Shown here: piece after piece, positions 63,863 to 64,000 of the stretch
Layout: each line of letters opens with the position of its first letter
Numbering within the stretch: position 1 is the stretch's first letter
Source: an uncultured bacterium
GTDB taxonomy: Bacteria; Bacillota_I; Bacilli_A; RFN20; CAG-826
Reading direction: 5' to 3'
DNA length: 64,000 nucleotides
Assembly (NCBI GenBank): GCA_949297805.1
Contig: CASFTG010000002.1
Coordinates: forward strand, 141,871-205,870
The notes under the pieces: generated by a model
Told to the model about the DNA's origin: nothing
The model's input: the letters and a program-made list of their open reading frames with translations, nothing else
The model's database searches: none
Made by a program: the position numbers and the translations under genes

Positions 63863-64000
63863 ATGAAAAAACTACCGTTGTTTATCGCAAGCTTGACCCT
63901 CGGACTGGGAATGCTGGGGGTAGGCGTCGCCTCTTATGTCTCCGTTACCCCGGAGCCCGTCCTCGCTTGGAGCGGGACCCAAACCTCGACCGAGGGCAAC
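63863..64000 (+). CDS. Secreted protein, N-terminal fragment
   Basis: The first 46 codons of a gene cut off by the window end. The translation starts MKKLPLFIASLTLGLGMLGV and continues with a probable signal-peptidase region, then SVTPEPVLAWSGTQTSTEGN. The signal peptide suggests another exported or surface protein next to the nuclease; the function cannot be read. No good Shine-Dalgarno is seen; TAAACT is at 63854-63859. Confidence 0.65.
   Translation, partial: MKKLPLFIASLTLGLGMLGVGVASYVSVTPEPVLAWSGTQTSTEGN

Overview
The window is a chromosomal origin region from a bacterium of the Bacilli/Erysipelotrichia type, probably an uncultured gut or rumen lineage. The evidence is gene order. Leftward from the origin run dnaA, dnaN, yaaA, recF, gyrB, gyrA, a glycosyltransferase and serS. 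Rightward run rpmH, rnpA, yidC, jag, mnmE, tatD, rnmV, rsmA, ispE and glmU. Further on come pth-mfd-rqcP-tilS-ftsH and rpsF-ssb-rpsR, as in low-GC Gram-positives, but with no sporulation or divIC genes between them. Base composition is moderate (about half GC by eye). TGA is an ordinary stop, for example at the rnpA/yidC and tatD/rnmV junctions. The exact lineage is inference.

Layout. 1-10.2 kb: replication genes on the minus strand and a two-part oriC around dnaA. 10.3-19.1 kb: plus-strand housekeeping operons (tRNA and rRNA modification, isoprenoid and cell-wall precursors). 19.1-20.0 kb: an AT-rich gap with no convincing gene. 20-25.8 kb: ppdK, an FGGY sugar kinase, a TetR regulator and a flavodoxin. 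25.8-33.8 kb: pth-mfd-rqcP-tilS-ftsH. 33.9-44.1 kb: an FMN reductase, two heterodimeric ABC exporter pairs (one MarR-controlled), dus and a hypoxanthine-DNA-glycosylase-like gene. 44.2-48.4 kb: glyA, lysS and the rpsF operon.

48.6-57.6 kb is the standout. One tightly coupled operon encodes a YdjI-like SPFH/zinc-ribbon protein (broken at a G8 tract), three small helical proteins (the third, and probably the second, resembling ESCRT-III/Snf7), an MIT-AAA ATPase very like eukaryotic/archaeal Vps4/CdvC, a zinc-ribbon/TIR/polytopic membrane protein with a SARM1-like catalytic Glu context, and a large lipoprotein. I read it as a bacterial ESCRT-III/Vps4 membrane-remodelling or membrane-stress system coupled to a TIR effector. 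The family resemblances are read by eye; function is inference.

57.7-64 kb: an ATPase pseudogene of the AAA_14/DUF4143 type, a membrane-bound XRE regulator, an unknown gene, a surface-anchored endonuclease I with Ig-like domains, a tiny membrane protein, and the start of another secreted protein. I saw no rRNA, tRNA, CRISPR array or insertion sequence.
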